Position numbers and translations under genes: made by a program. From Saccoglossus kowalevskii (lineage: Eukaryota > Hemichordata > Enteropneusta > Harrimaniidae), in contig NW_003135351.1 of assembly GCF_000003605.2 (NCBI RefSeq), positions 315,991 through 379,990 of the forward strand: 64,000 nt of DNA. Reading direction: 5' to 3'. The notes beneath the pieces are model-generated. The model made no database searches, was not told where the DNA came from, and saw nothing but the letters and a program-made list of their open reading frames with translations. Of the stretch, positions 23,470 to 37,060 are shown piece after piece; positions within the stretch are counted from its first letter, which is position 1, and every line of letters starts with the position of its first letter.

Positions 23470-26126
23470 ATTGTAACCATGGCAATTATCTAAACTAAAC
23501 AAATTGTCATTTATTTCACGTTTTAGTGTACCTTGATTTATTTATGAATCACGTAATATCATCGTCTTAGATATATCCTGTCATGCAGCGTCATGCAGAG
23601 TATGTAATTTATATGAATGAATTATTTCTGGCAGCTAATTTCATCAAGCAACGCCCTCGCAGGCTATGGTGGATAAGACCTTGCTCCTTGGGAATCCAGT
23701 ACTTAAATAGTACATATTTATAGAATTCATCTTTGAGGGATTACTGTCTATCGGTAATAGAAACTTCGGGTTAGTGGCTTAAGCATGGATAAATGATCTA
23801 CTAGTAACTCCCACACGTCACATGCAACAAACGAGGATTACAGACTGCCCCCGCGACAATTAGTTAAACCTCATTATTATGTATTTTTGTTGTACTAGTA
23901 TTGATTCTTTATCCCAGCTCCCGTCAAAGCCAGTTGAATAACTTATAGTTCAGTCAAGATACATTCCTCTTTCAATTGCTCTGGTAGTAGTTGGTGTCAG
24001 CCTACACTTTATTTCATTGCTGTGCGGTAAATGAGCTGTGGGGATTAAACGGGTTACCGATAATAATGAAGAATTGCAGTAAAATTGTCTCTAATGAGTG
24101 AATAATAGATAAACTCTTTGGGAGGGTAATGGAATTGTAAAACATACTGCGTTAATCTTGCTGACAATTGCTCTTTTTTTCAAAATAACTTTTAACCAAT
24201 CTGCAGTTTTGTATTGTCCCAACAAAAGCGTGAAGGTCCCAGCCACATTTGATGATTTCTCGGATATTATAGATACGCTTGAATAAAAATAAAAATATTA
24301 TTTCACACACCACAGGTCGCACATGCAACTCAACTAGGAGTCATTATAAACACGTGCAAATAGTAAAATAGCACACCATAGCTGATACAAATAAATTACA
24401 TATGCTGTTTGCGTTGTCTAAAAGTTATAAGAACAATTATAGCTATGTCTACAATAAATAATTTCAGATATGATCTATATTGTTCAAGAGGTTAAGTAAA
24501 TATAACTTTTTAGCTCCAAAACGATCTTCCAAAACGGAAGTTGAAATAACTTACTGAGTATGGGTTCTATGGATATGTCTGATTGTTGCATATACCCGGA
24601 ATAATATATTCGCAAAAATGGATAGACTTAACAAAGATGAAAACAATTGTGTCAAACGGTTGACGGAATATACATTTTGTTTGTTTTTATGGGCGCTGGC
24701 TATATATAGTTCAGAGACTAGCTCACCTAACAGCTCCGGGACCCTAGACCATTGTTACTATAATGACATCACGTACGTACGTTTGCGTCACACGACGTTG
24801 CAGTATTATTTAGGATCAACGACTTGGGAGACATAATATACATATATTACATGAATTTAATAAATACATTGTTTACTAATCGTGTTCAGTAATGACAATT
24901 AAATGCTTTAATTTGTTAGACATATCTCTGGTAGTCATTGGATGATCGCATGTTTACTCTACCTCGTCTTAGAGTTTTATTGGAGAGTATGTAATTTTTC
25001 GTAAGAGAAATGGACAGCGAGGTGTTACCTTAGCTGATCGTTTAAATGAATAAAGCTAAACTCTCTGTAATGAACTAATGTGTATCCTTTTGGTCGAATC
25101 CCTACACACTACGATCAGTTTTTCGCCCATCTGGTATTAATGAAGCCACGTGGCACCCATGTATCGAATAACTATTGCATGTCTTTGTGAACTTAGCACA
25201 AATTCCAAGGCAAGAATAGTCATTCGTAATTTGCTGTTGATGTGTTACATACATTCCAGTATGCAACAGATCCGACCTCAACCTTTTTAATGACACCTTT
25301 CAAAATCTTTGAAACAAATTAAGGCACTGTGCCACAATATCTCATCATGTTTACCACTTAACTGAAATAAGCCAGTACATTGGCTGTTCAACCATACACG
25401 TGACGAACATGCAAATTTTATTCATCTCACTATGTCTACAACATTTGCATTTTCACGAAAAAAAATCGAAAGAATAAATCTTAAGACGAAACCAAATCGC
25501 ATTTGCAATGCTAAGAGATCGCTATGCAACCATATATGCTATGATTACAGCTACAAATTACTCACATGCAAGGACATTTGTCAATTATAAACCCCTATTT
25601 CGTGCTACTGACAGAAATGAGCTAAGAAGACACTCGTACTGGCTTGGAAAAAATACAACCCAATAAATAAGTGCGTAAATTTATTTTAATACGGTTTAAA
25701 TCGTGGCCCTTCCAAAGAAAATTACAGTTACCACTGATATGCGTGTCCATTTCACTCTCATTTGTGATACCACCTGGTAAAAATAAAATATATTAAATAT
25801 ATTTGAAATCATTCCTATTGAAGTTGAGTTATGCTTCATCATTATTATCATTTGTATCATTATATTACTTTATATAATTGTAAATATGTGAAAGTGTTTA
25901 ACCATGATATCCGATTTTTTTTATAAAACGTGAAAATTACCCAACTTGCTTACAGATCGTTGAATATGTATTGGTTGTATGTAAATGTTGACAAGTAACG
26001 GTTTCCTCCATAAAGGTATGTACATTTTTGCTATATCTTAGCCTTTTCGAAGTATTCATGTACTGGATGCATTATTATACTATTTATCGCTTACCAAAAA
26101 CAAAATATTACATCAATCGAGATCCA
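23470..26126. other. Intergenic sequence between convergent OTOP copies 3 and 4
   Basis: It should contain the 3' untranslated regions of the + strand copy 3 and the - strand copy 4. Apart from possible polyadenylation signals (AATAAA at 24282-24287 on +; TTTATT at 25680-25685 for -) I recognise nothing. Short frames such as 24618-24836 lack motifs or splice context. Confidence 0.5.
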
Positions 26127-28348
26127 TTAAAAGCTTTCCCAAATCTCCAACATCAGTATAACAGAATGAAATCGGAAGTACATTTCTAGTGGGGAGGATA
26201 GGTGCACTATAAGCGACCATGCAATTTTGCCATAGAAGCAATACTGTACAGGGTGGACGTAAATGTACTGGAGCTCGTAGAAAGTCAAAAGCCACAGCGT
26301 GAAATTCGAAAGGATTAAAAACAGTACAAACTGTCGAACTATAATCGCTCTCGATTGACCAGGTGGTGGAGATCTGTGAAGTGTTTCCACTAGAAAAGTG
26401 ACTTGTGCAAACACACCCACGATTCGAAGACTCTCCTTCACCAATAAAACTATTGCATTGTGTAAATGTCGGTAAGAATCGACCGAGTAATAAGCAGCAA
26501 CGCAGGCGAAAATTGGGTGTATTAACTGACCAACGGAAGATAGCAGTAACAGTCCGGTCTCAAGTTGTTTGTCGTTCCTCGCAGATGCATTATAAATCCA
26601 GTCGCTGTTACGTATTCGCAAGAATCCAGCAAGCGAGGCAATCACAGTCATTAAATACATGGTGCCTACATAACCATAGTACATAGATTCTGCTTCGAAA
26701 GGGTCTTTGCTGACTTCTCTGATATACCCCATGCATATCGCAAATGATGACACGATCACAAGTATACCCAATGCAAACCCAAAGTAACTGTTTTTCAGAC
26801 TTCTGTTTTTGCGCACCCTGGGTCGTATGTCCTCGATGACACACGTGTTACCAACGTTTGTATACATATAAAACATCACCCCGGACATAATGATATCATA
26901 CTCCATCGCTGCAGGTACCAACAACGCGGAAGCCGAGTGCAGGATACTCATGAAGGTGAGCTCGGTTGAGTTGTTAACAGTTGAATCTGTAATCATTAAC
27001 ACAGACTGCATGTTAGTAGCGGTTAAGATGTGTTTGTGTGTTAATTGCCTGAGTCTACATACACTATGTAAAATACGCGACACAAATAACAGAGCGTGTT
27101 TTGAAGACAGATAACTCGCACTTGGTGTTTATTTATTTTGCTATATAATTTGCATATAGTGAATATTCATGTATATTTTTTGCCCGGATATGACGATTTG
27201 TATAGGCTAACTCGGATAAGGAGATAAAAAGAGGCTGTTTATCGTTGATTTCAAAAAAAATACGAGATGATTCGGCACTGGCGTGTGACACTTATCTGTT
27301 GTCAGAAATTGGGAAAATGATTTCATCTATAACTTCAAAAGTTGAACTTCAAATTGACTGAAAGTTTAGAACATGGTAGCACACATGTATTAGTGCCAAA
27401 CATGCTTATAAAATAGTTGTCATGGAAACAAAACTGAAAATATTTTTTTTTATGTTTTTCTACCAAATGCTAAAATTTCCTTATATTGTACAGAATTTAC
27501 CGATGTGAGTAGGGTATACAGGTGATATATTACCTGTTGATCACAAAAAGGGGAAAAAAGTGTCATTCTACATACACGACTAAAGTACCGATTTTTATTT
27601 TTCTAACATTTTTGGCAATATTTTCACTTTATGTGTATTTATAACATTCTAATTTCCATTACTATAATTATATACATGAGTAATATGCACAACGAAAATT
27701 TGATGCGAACTAATTCGCATCAGTATTTCTCATGTTATAGATGAAATCATTTTCTGATTTTATGACAACAGATTCTATGATGTCATACTTTACCCACAAC
27801 CCTTTGCTTGAGAATCAAGATGGCTGACTACATATTACTAATGAAAAGTTAAATATCTAGAGAATGAAAAGTAATTATAATAAAAAACTGTAAATTGCAT
27901 TCTCATACATTTGTGGAGCTTTTACTTGAGGAATCATTATGTTGTTTGGCTTGATGTTTCCTTTAACTATGGCGTTATTGCTGCATTGCATTGTGGGTAC
28001 TAGTAACGAAGGTTTGGGTGGGACGCGCCGGTTCATTCTAAATCCACACTTGATTTTCGACAAATGTGTGTGACTTGAACTTCAATGTATGTTTGAAATG
28101 GTTTCTAAAACTGAATGACTCGCCTTTCAGATCTAGCCATTGGGTATTATTGACATCCGGGTTACTGCACCTGAGTTCACCTGTATCATCCTTTGTGATC
28201 CATGTTTCCGAAGTTTCCTTTGTATACAGCCGACACCATGTACCAATATTACCGGCCCAGATGCATATCACGCCTAATCTATCGACGAAAAACACCCCAA
28301 CATTACAATGGATTTAACTAAATGTTATATTAATGAGAATTATATTAA

Positions 28349-28392
<44 letters not shown>

Positions 28393-30079
28393 GTTTTGGT
28401 TTATGTTAGTATAAGTATACAAAACTTACCTTGCTAATAAATTATATTTGTTGATGCATACGTTGGAATATTCACACACAAATAGTAACTGTGCTAAAGT
28501 GAACAATATACGGCATATTGACGAAACAGCAGTTGTAGTGTTAGCTCCGATATAACTCTTATCATAGACAGCCGCCACTGTCAACCCACAGTATAGCATA
28601 GCACAAGCCCCAAACAAGACTGCGCCAACTTGGTAAGAGAAAAGAACACAACAAATTAAAGAAGAAGATGATTTTATTGGAGAAAGTATCTCTACATTGT
28701 AAGGCAAACCACAGCCTCATATAATGCATAATCTTACGCTTGTTTTTCAAAAATCCGTGATCGTCGAGTAGAGCCACTTTACTGCTATTTTAAAACCCGC
28801 GTTCAATGATGACAAAATGCGTGGATCTCGATAAAATTGTGCGTATACGTGCACGCACTCCCTAAATGAGATGGGATGAGAGACATGTCCCGCCCGAAAA
28901 GCATAGAATAATTACCGAATAAATAGTGCGACCTGGCGTTCCGTTGTACAAACTCGTCGCCGGACCTTGGGCGAATGAAAACAAACTTTAGCAGAATCAT
29001 TGAACATATCGAGGTGGTATACACAAATATGAAGTACCCATCGTTGTCTTGCTCAGCCACTTTCTCACCATGTTTGAGTATAAATGTCAGAGTTAAGGCG
29101 ACTCCAATAACGACCAATGTGATGCCAGCTAGCTGTCCACATACGGTACCGCCCGGTGACCTGAAACAGACACAAAGTACAATGCGTTGACTAATACCAT
29201 TGTTCCGGATGACAGTGATGTTACCTTATCGTACTCTGTACCATGCGTAAACCCTATAAATGGGTTTCGTAATCATCTACATATACCTTCTTTACTAAAT
29301 ATCATTAACACTACTGTTTTACCTAGACGATATTCTTGTGGAAAAGGCATGAGCAAATACTTCCCGATATCCAACGCAAACGTCCTCCTGTGATAAGTGA
29401 CAGGAAAGTTCACGTGTTTCGGGATCCCATGATTCATGTAGATTTAGACCATGACGTCATATAAAGGAGGCATTCATTGTGGCCAGAACGAGACTGATTT
29501 TCTGCCAAACTAAACGAAAATGAGAAGGCTTCTTAATAGATGCCCAAAATATTAACGTATATTAAAGTAAAGAAGACGTCACCTGCTCTCGCGCAGGAAT
29601 TGTGTTCCAAGCGACGACGATAACGCGTGCTAAAACGCAAAGGCTTTAATCGGTAGGCGCTTTTTATTATAATTATTAATTTAAATTATTTATTTTAATA
29701 TTTATTTTTACAATAAATTTGCTGGATCGGCACCACAAACAAAACAATTCTTGCAGCCACATATTTGTAACGTCAAAAACTAATTAAAATTAATAAATAT
29801 AAAAAATAATTAAGCCAACCAGGATCTTATTTTAATCGGATTGGGATATGGAGGTCTGCCGCGTGCGCAGGTGACGACTCCCCCGTTTTAATGACATATT
29901 CTTAGCAAGCTATTTACGCCATGACTGCATTATTGCAGTCGATCTTTCATTACTTACTCTTCTTTGCTGACTGCCCTTTTTCTTATAAGATTCCTGTATT
30001 CGTCAATGTCCACAGAATTTAATGAAATGGTCTCGAAGTCCGGCAAATCAGCATTAATTGCTCTATACGAGGTGGCCAT
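26127..30079 (-). CDS. OTOP: Otopetrin-like proton channel, copy 4 (5 coding exons, about 507 aa)
   Basis: Exons on the minus strand are 30079-29958, 29160-28916, 28628-28430, 28278-28181 and 26986-26127. Phases are again 2,1,2,1 and the sum of 1524 nt is in frame. The start context has an acceptor (TTTTATCAG, AG at 30094-30093) 14 bases before the ATG, so a non-coding 5' exon is expected. Otopetrin signatures include LVPAAMEYDIIMSGVMFYMY, QVTFLVETLHRSPPPGQ, NFTLWLLTFYELQ and EMYFRFHSVILMLEIW. Exon 4 is short (33 codons); its donor at 28181 was chosen because it alone gives the conserved phase. This copy groups with the pseudogene copy 5 (ETGLLL, same exon 2 length). Transcription is convergent to copy 3 and divergent from copy 5. 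Confidence 0.85.
28350..28386. repeat. (TA)n microsatellite
   Basis: An uninterrupted TA run lies within the 151-bp intron 3 of OTOP copy 4. Its length is likely to be polymorphic. Confidence 0.85.
29562..29891. mobile_element. MITE, family 1, carrying an AT-rich insertion, in intron 1 of OTOP copy 4
   Basis: The left end TTAAAGTAAAGAAGACGTCA and right end GCGCAGGTGACGACTCCCCC-GTTTTAA match family 1. The core shares CCAAGCGACGACGATAACGC and AAACGCAAAGGCTTTA with other copies. About 200 bases of AT-rich sequence interrupt it, perhaps a nested insertion. Confidence 0.6.
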
Positions 30080-30118
30080 TTTCACAGGAACACTGATAAA
30101 AGCAAATAACAAAACGAG

Positions 30119-31889
30119 AAATTGTACGTAACGCCGTTTCGATTATGTTGGTATTATCCACGGTCAGGGGGATTACTGTGGTTTTATAACATCGATATAT
30201 AACGGTGTGTCACCACCCAAAAAAACAAAGACACTGTTTTACTGTGCTTCCAAAGCGCGAGTTGAAAGCACTGAATGGACACTACACAGTACAACTTTCA
30301 GTTATGGCTGAAGAAGATACTTGAGACTCGCATTTTTAGTGACTTTTCGTTTGAGAGCAGTTCTCTAGAGCGTGGTCGGCAGGTTTGCAATAACCTAATT
30401 GAAATAGCTACAATGTACCCAATTCAGTAAAACACAAACTAATAGTTATGCACTAGTTGTCACGAATGCGAGAAGCGACTTCCCGAGAGTTACGCACTGT
30501 ATGCCGTTAACGAACACAACATACTAAGAAGAGAAGCCCCTCTCACTGCGAACGTCACTCATCTTGCGCCACAGACAGTAGATTAAGACAAATCTCACCT
30601 ATACTAGTCGTAACAACTAGATCATCAGCAGTTAGTCGGCATTTTCCAGCTACAATTCCACTTGCCATGTAACTAAGTACGATTATTTGCGTACGTGCTG
30701 TAGTGACTCATAGCTCAATATACAAGAAAGCTGAGCCACGACAAACCGCCCACTTTCTAAATATAACCACATTGGAAAGTCCCGCTCTCAACATGGATGT
30801 TATTGTTTGTTGACAACGTGTTTGGAAAATTAGTCTTTTAGAGTATCATAACACTGATTCTGATCCAGGTTCCGCACGTCTGTAGAGCTTTGTTCACATA
30901 AAAATGAGACAAATGTATTGTGGGTTATGCAAATGTAAATCTTCCAACGCTGGTAATTAATAGAAACTTTTAAGGCAAACTTGAGTAAGTGTCGGGTAGT
31001 ATATTTTATACACGCGTATGAACTGTAAGTTAAACCACAGTCCCTCTATGTAGGTAAACTTACATATTTTGCGTCATAAACTGAAATGTCTATGTCATCT
31101 AGATTTACCTGTAGTGTGACTAATAATCAGTCTATTCACTATGTATAAGATACTCCGAACGGCTGCCCCAATCAGCATTGAAAAACACGTTATATTTATG
31201 TCCATTGACCAAATTTAGAATGCGTGCTTCTACACAATCACAGGATGTCTCGGCCTACGGATGAAACTTTAGATTTTACCTGCGCCGGAAACTGGAAATA
31301 TGATAACTGTCTCCCCGGCACGGTGTTTATTGGTAATGTATAACCACATGAAGCTAAATAACGTTCACGGCATCGTATTATAGAAACAATGACAGATATG
31401 TCCAGGCAGGTTAAGTCACCGTACGTACATATAGTATTCCAGTTGTGATTGGCTGTCACCGTGAGGTCGACGACTACTCCGAGCTGATTAACATAATGAA
31501 TGAACACGCTCCTGTTGACTAGAAATCCCCAGATTCATCATAATGGAGGCCGTTTTAAGGTTGTTGATTAACATACTGTATTCCCGTTAGATGATAATAG
31601 TGATATATTATTTTTAATATAGTCTGATTTGAGGATATTTGTTAGTACTCAACAGTCTTATTTATCTAACTATCCAATTATTTATTTGCTTCAAATCGAA
31701 ACCTCGATTCGGATCTACTAATTTATTGTGAAATACAGACGAAAACAATTTCTCATAGTGGGTTGAGAGAAAGCGGTCGTGGGTTTGGGAAGAATATCTG
31801 AAACAAGACATGCACGGCTATTGAAATAAAAATTTCGGCATTGATATCTCTGCACTTGACGATTATACTTGAAACGTTTACAGGCGTCA
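30119..31889. repeat. Tandem duplication unit A between OTOP copies 4 and 5
   Basis: Unit A aligns along most of its length with unit B (31890-33505), with many substitutions and indels. On the minus strand it carries a donor, CTACAG|GTAAATCTAGA, after 31109, which is conserved in B. This fits a non-coding first exon for OTOP copy 4. A kappaB-like GGAAAGTCCC lies at 30774-30783. The minus-strand frame at 31238-31507 has no recognised motif. Confidence 0.65.
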
Positions 31890-33505
31890 ATTGTAAGTAA
31901 CGCTGTTTAGTAGATTATGTTGTATGATTGGGGGATATACAAATGGTTTATAAAATCTATAGGGCTTCGGTGTCATCGGCACCTATAAGAACAAAAACAT
32001 TGTCTTTTACCGGCTTTCAGAGTGCGGGTTCAATGCACTGAATGGGCACTACACAACACAACAACTGGGCGTTGAAGAAACTTGAGATCCGCATTCATAC
32101 TGTATTTCCGTTTGATCGCGGTTCCCTAAAGCGTGGTCAACCTAATTGAAATACCTACAATGGTAAATTCAGTAAATACAAACTAAAAGTCTAAACAAGT
32201 ATGCACTAGCTGTCGCGAATGGGAGAGCAGCCTCCTGGCACGTATGCAGTTAACGAACACAGCATACTAATAACTAGCCACTCTCACCGGGCATGTCAAC
32301 GTCACGCATCTTACGTCACATATAGTAGATTATAGTCAAATCTCGCCTATACTAGTCGTAACGTAGTTAGTTTTTAGTCGGTATTTTATTTCCAGCTTGC
32401 TACTATTTTACCTGCCAAGTAGTTAATGCGACTACTACATGCGTACGGGCTATCCAGCTTATAGTAACTTGTATATTGTCGTTTTTTGTTCACATAAAAA
32501 TAAGACAATTGTATTGTCGGTTCAAGTTAGGAAATTGCAAATTCCACTGAGTTAGTAATTAATACAAAGGGAACCCCGATTAAGTGTCGGAGTGTCTATT
32601 TTTACTTCACGTGTAATTGTAAACTTTGAGTTAAACTTACACATTTTACGCTATGAACTGAAATTTATCAGATCTAGACTTACCTGCAGTGTTATTGATG
32701 GTTGGTCTATCCACTATGCATAAGATGCTCCTATCGGCTGCCCTGAAAATACGTTATGTCCATTTACCAAACGTGGAATCGCGCGATGACTGGCCTGGAT
32801 GAAACTTTCGAATTTACCGGCGTCGGAAAATACGATAACTGTCGGCCCGGTACGGTGTTTATTAGTTGACCTAGTATTACATAACCACACGAAGCTAAAT
32901 AACGTTCATCACTTTAAAGCGGCATCGTATTATAGAAACAATGACAGACATTTCCAGGCAGGTCAAGTCTGTACGTATATATACTACTACGTACGTACAT
33001 TATTTAAATAGTTTATATAGTTAGTAATATGTGGGTGACTATGATCTCTAGCCTGAGGACGCCGATTTCCCCGAACTAATTAACATAATCAATGGAGACG
33101 CTCCTGTTCACTGGAAATCCACAGATTCATCAGAATGGAGGCCGTGATAAGGTTGTTAGTTACTGTTTTCAAGTTGGTTGAGCTTATTATTTTAGTTGTA
33201 CATTATTTTTAACGGCGAGTCTGATTTGATGAGATTTGTTAGTAATCAACAGTCTTAATTCTAACTATGTAAATATCTGATCATTTATTTGCTTCAAATT
33301 AAAAACTCAGTTCTTAGTTACTAATTTATTTCGAAGGACAGGAGACAACAATTTCCCTTACTGGGTTGTGTGAAAAGAACTGAGGGCTTTGGTAGAATAG
33401 TAACGATTACTAAAACAAGACATGCACGGCTACTGAAATTGCAACTTCGGCGTCGATAGCTCTGCATTTGACAGTTATACACTGAAACGTTTACATGTCG
33501 CCTAC
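31890..33505. repeat. Tandem duplication unit B between OTOP copies 4 and 5
   Basis: This is the second unit of the duplication. It shares long blocks with A, such as GCCTATACTAGTCGTAAC, TATTATAGAAACAATGACAG and ACAAGACATGCACGGCTA. The minus-strand donor CTGCAG|GTAAGTCTAGA after 32684 is preserved at the equivalent position. The kappaB site of A is not preserved here, but GGGACTTTCC occurs further out at 33785-33794. Confidence 0.65.
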
Positions 33506-34572
33506 GCGAGAGGTGTAATTTAGCATAGGCTTAACATATAGGGCCACCTCCTATATTAATTTCTTTCTCAGAATGTTAATATGCCATCGCAACTTTAGAT
33601 AAGCATAACAAATCTAATACGGTCACAATATATGTGATAATTAAGTACTGGCACTAGCTTCACACCTTGATGACAAAAAACAAACAAAAAACATGGATTG
33701 CCAACCCTGCCTAAAACGAGATTTCTAATATCCACTCTAGAACGACATTTTCGTGAATTCAATTTCCGCACAATGCAATTCACTGGGACTTTCCGATGAA
33801 TCAAACGTATGTTAAACAGTGCCTTGATATGCTAATTAGTTCGCAGAAGACAATGACCCCGGATGACACCCTCCCACACGTCGTTTAAAGACGATCGTGT
33901 TGAGACCAACTGCTGTTGCTAATATTCCGACATTGAAGCCCATCTAATTCGGGTTATTTAGATGCATGTTCCGATCAGTGGGAAGTCATTTTAGTTTTAT
34001 TTTAATTTCGCATGACGTCGGCAAATCGTTTTTTTTTTGTGGTTGTACACTGACCAATATGTTTTTATTCATATAATCGTGCTGTTTGCATTTACCATCA
34101 CAGTCCCTCGTGGAGGGATTGTGATTTGTCGTATCTGATTATTAAGAACCACTGTATTGAACTTTTTAGGTTAATATAAACACATAATTCACACATCTTT
34201 CATTCAATATAATCCTTGATATTATTTTCTATGTGTACTAGTAACTACGCATTTCATGATCAACAGCGCCACCAATCAATGTGGAGACAACGTACGCTTC
34301 TGGAACTGCAATTCAGCCTAAAAACACAATGTTGACCGACGTAACCTCCTCCGTTATGTAACATAGTCAGACAATTGCATTGTCGTGGGAGTGGCTCATC
34401 AAAGTGTCAATCAAAAATGTTTTTTGTAAAAATATAATAAAAATATACAAAGAACATGCTTTTTCTAGTACGTCACCATTACATGAGCTTTACGTTTTTT
34501 AATCCATTTTTACAAGTTAATAACTGAGAATCTACCATATTAACAACAATTATTCTTAATATTTCTCCCCGG
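33506..34572. other. Sequence before OTOP copy 5 with no first exon found
   Basis: By analogy with the other copies a first coding exon with a phase 2 donor should lie upstream of 34573. I find none here. GGGACTTTCC at 33785-33794 is the only motif noted. Confidence 0.4.
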
Positions 34573-34855
34573 ATCAAAGGCGGGTATTGCATTCAGTCAG
34601 CTATGGGGGATGACCCACGTGGTGGTGGGTGTTGTGCTGACTGTATCGTACGTGCTGGCGGATCCAGCAAACAGTCTCACACCCAGTCAAGTCGACGCCT
34701 TCTATTTCTACCTATTTATAAGTTCAATCTCGTGCATGGTGTTCATAAAAATGTCCGGAATGGTTCGGCAACACGATGGAGAACGTCGTCCACATGGCGT
34801 ATCAGCATATATCATTGGTTAGTGAACGCAAATCCATCAAAGAATATTATTGGCA

Positions 34856-35012
34856 TCAAAGCGGCGATGTCGTCACCTGCTCGTGCGGCAGGCGGCCACA
34901 GCGTGTCGTTGTTTACAAATAAGCGTCCACCCATAAACCTTTGCGTTTTTAGCGTGTTGTTATAGTCGCTTACGACCCAATTTTCGCGCAGGTGACGTCA
35001 GCTCCGTTTTAA
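34856..35012. mobile_element. MITE, family 1, in intron 2 of OTOP copy 5
   Basis: It carries the family 1 core (AGCGTGTCGTTGTTTACAAA, ACCCATAAACCTTTGCGTTT) and ends GCGCAGGTGACGTCAGCTCC-GTTTTAA. The left TTAA is eroded to TCAA. Confidence 0.65.
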
Positions 35013-35919
35013 TATTGAGACACATTTTAATGTTACGTACCATTTCTTCTATGCACACTATGTACACTATGTGTACCTGATTGTCTTCAGTACATAATTT
35101 GTATGTTTTTTTTCTCAGTGGGAGCAACGTTGTTTGGTGTATGTGCTATATTAGAGTGTGGGTTTACTGTTGGTGCAGTGGCAGATGGAAGTTACGCGAC
35201 AGGAAAGCCAATGAACGCCGCGGAATCAATCGCTCAAATAGCTTTTATTTTTTGCCAGTTGTTATTCGTGTGGGCTTTCAGATGCCATTTTAACTAAGTG
35301 GCCTCTGTTTGCTAGGTGAGTTTTAACTTCCTTTTTTTAAACAGTCTCCAATCAATGCAACACATGGAACATACGTAATCATGTCATGTTTCCTCAATTT
35401 TTGGCCATGTGATGTTTTGCTTGATTTTCAGTTGCGATCAATGTCGCGAATTTTTTCGTTTAACCACACCCTGTTTTTGAGGAATACGTATAATGTTGCA
35501 ATTCGTCTATATTACAAGTCAGTGAATCACGCATCACGAAGTTCTGATAACTGTTTATTGAACATCGTGTTACAATTTTGGCGTGGCTTCTCAATAGTGG
35601 GCGTGGTTTCTCAAATATGGGCGTTACTTGGTGTTTTCGTAGCTCGTAAATATTCAGCATCTCGTTGTTGTTTATTTGTCAATTTCACTATCGGTTGCCC
35701 TGGACGCCCTCCCCCACTGGTGTTATAAATATACTACAACTGAGTGCCAGTGCCCGACATGGTTTATTGAATTGGTGTTATATTACAAATACTGTACCTA
35801 ACATCGGTGACCACACAGTTGTAGAAACCCTTAAACGTTTTTCAACCTCGTCCTCGATCTCCTGCGTTCTTCATGTCGCAAAAACTGCACGTTCCCCTCA
35901 TGCGGTAAACTCTTGTATA

Positions 35920-37060
35920 AGGGATTGGTCAGTTACTTCGGCCTAAGGGGAGTCGGCAGATTCCATTTTGCCAGCTGTAAATCTCAGTTGACCCACCCCC
36001 TATCAAATAAAAAAAAGTGGGTGACCCACCCCCAACATTATATTTTAAAACATGCTGACCCCCCCCTAAAAACAAACATTAACAATTTTGGCTCTGACAT
36101 GATTACAAAATGTATATGTGCAGTAAAAATATGGTTTGCCATAATTTTTAGTGTTTGCATTTAATAGACCTTAGGAGGGGAGGGGAAGCATAAAGCCAAA
36201 AAACGACTACAGAAAAGGCTGCAGGAAGGAGGGAAATCTATGCTGCTAAAGATAGTAAATAAAAGCAAAGGTTAGAACTCTTTGAAAACTAATTTGGATT
36301 TAAAATATCTTTCATATCTTATAGACCAGGAATGCTTTACACCCGAAGTACAGTCTGTGCTTATGAAAACAAAGGACACTTTGATTTTTGCTTAAATTTG
36401 TGTTGGATTTTGGTATTTCACAGAGCAAAATATGCATTATTTAAAAGTTAAAAAAACTAAAAAAAACTATTTATTTTTTCATCATTTATTTTAATTTATA
36501 TATCAGCATTTTCACAAATTTAACTTTTTTGATTTGCTGAACAAAAACTGTCACTGCTTTTTGTACTAATTGCTGTGTCTTTCCGTCTCCCGTCTCCTGT
36601 TATATGGATAAATCCAGTAAATATCTTATACAATGGTGACTTCAGACTTTAAATAGAATAATCTGATATCAGCAGCACATGGACTTGGGATGTGCTTAAA
36701 ACTTAACTGTATAATTGGGGTTCTAGCCGCATTGCATAATCTGTTAGTTATTTGGCAACTTCAACCCCAAAATATTTAGCATATAACATTTTTTGCATCA
36801 ACAAATTCATAGGCAATATAGGTAATAGTTATTATTAAGAACACATTTGTACGATTAACTTTTTTATCTTTTGTTCTGAAATATTTTTTTTTTAAATATA
36901 TGCATAAGCGCATGTGTGAATTCTGGAAAACATGGTGACCCCCCTATTCATGATATCAAAAACAGGGTGACCCCCCTATTCGCAAAACCAAAAACAGGGT
37001 AACCCCCTTACTGATCCACCGACCCCCCCCCCCCTAGGCCGAAGTAACTGACCAATCCCT
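35920..37060. mobile_element. 1.14-kb non-autonomous TIR element in intron 3 of OTOP copy 5
   Basis: A perfect 26-bp terminal inverted repeat, starting AGGGATTGGTCAGTTACTTC, lies at 35920-35945 and inverted at 37035-37060. Subterminal C-rich blocks (GTGACCCACCCCCA; GGGTGACCCCCCTATTC, repeated) occur at both ends. There is no long open frame. No exact target-site duplication is visible; the flanks are GTATA and AATAT. Confidence 0.75.

Noticed and set aside
34603-34965. 120-codon + strand frame at the start of OTOP copy 5
   Set aside because: It overlaps exon 2 in the wrong frame and runs into a MITE; the conserved otopetrin frame is the other one.
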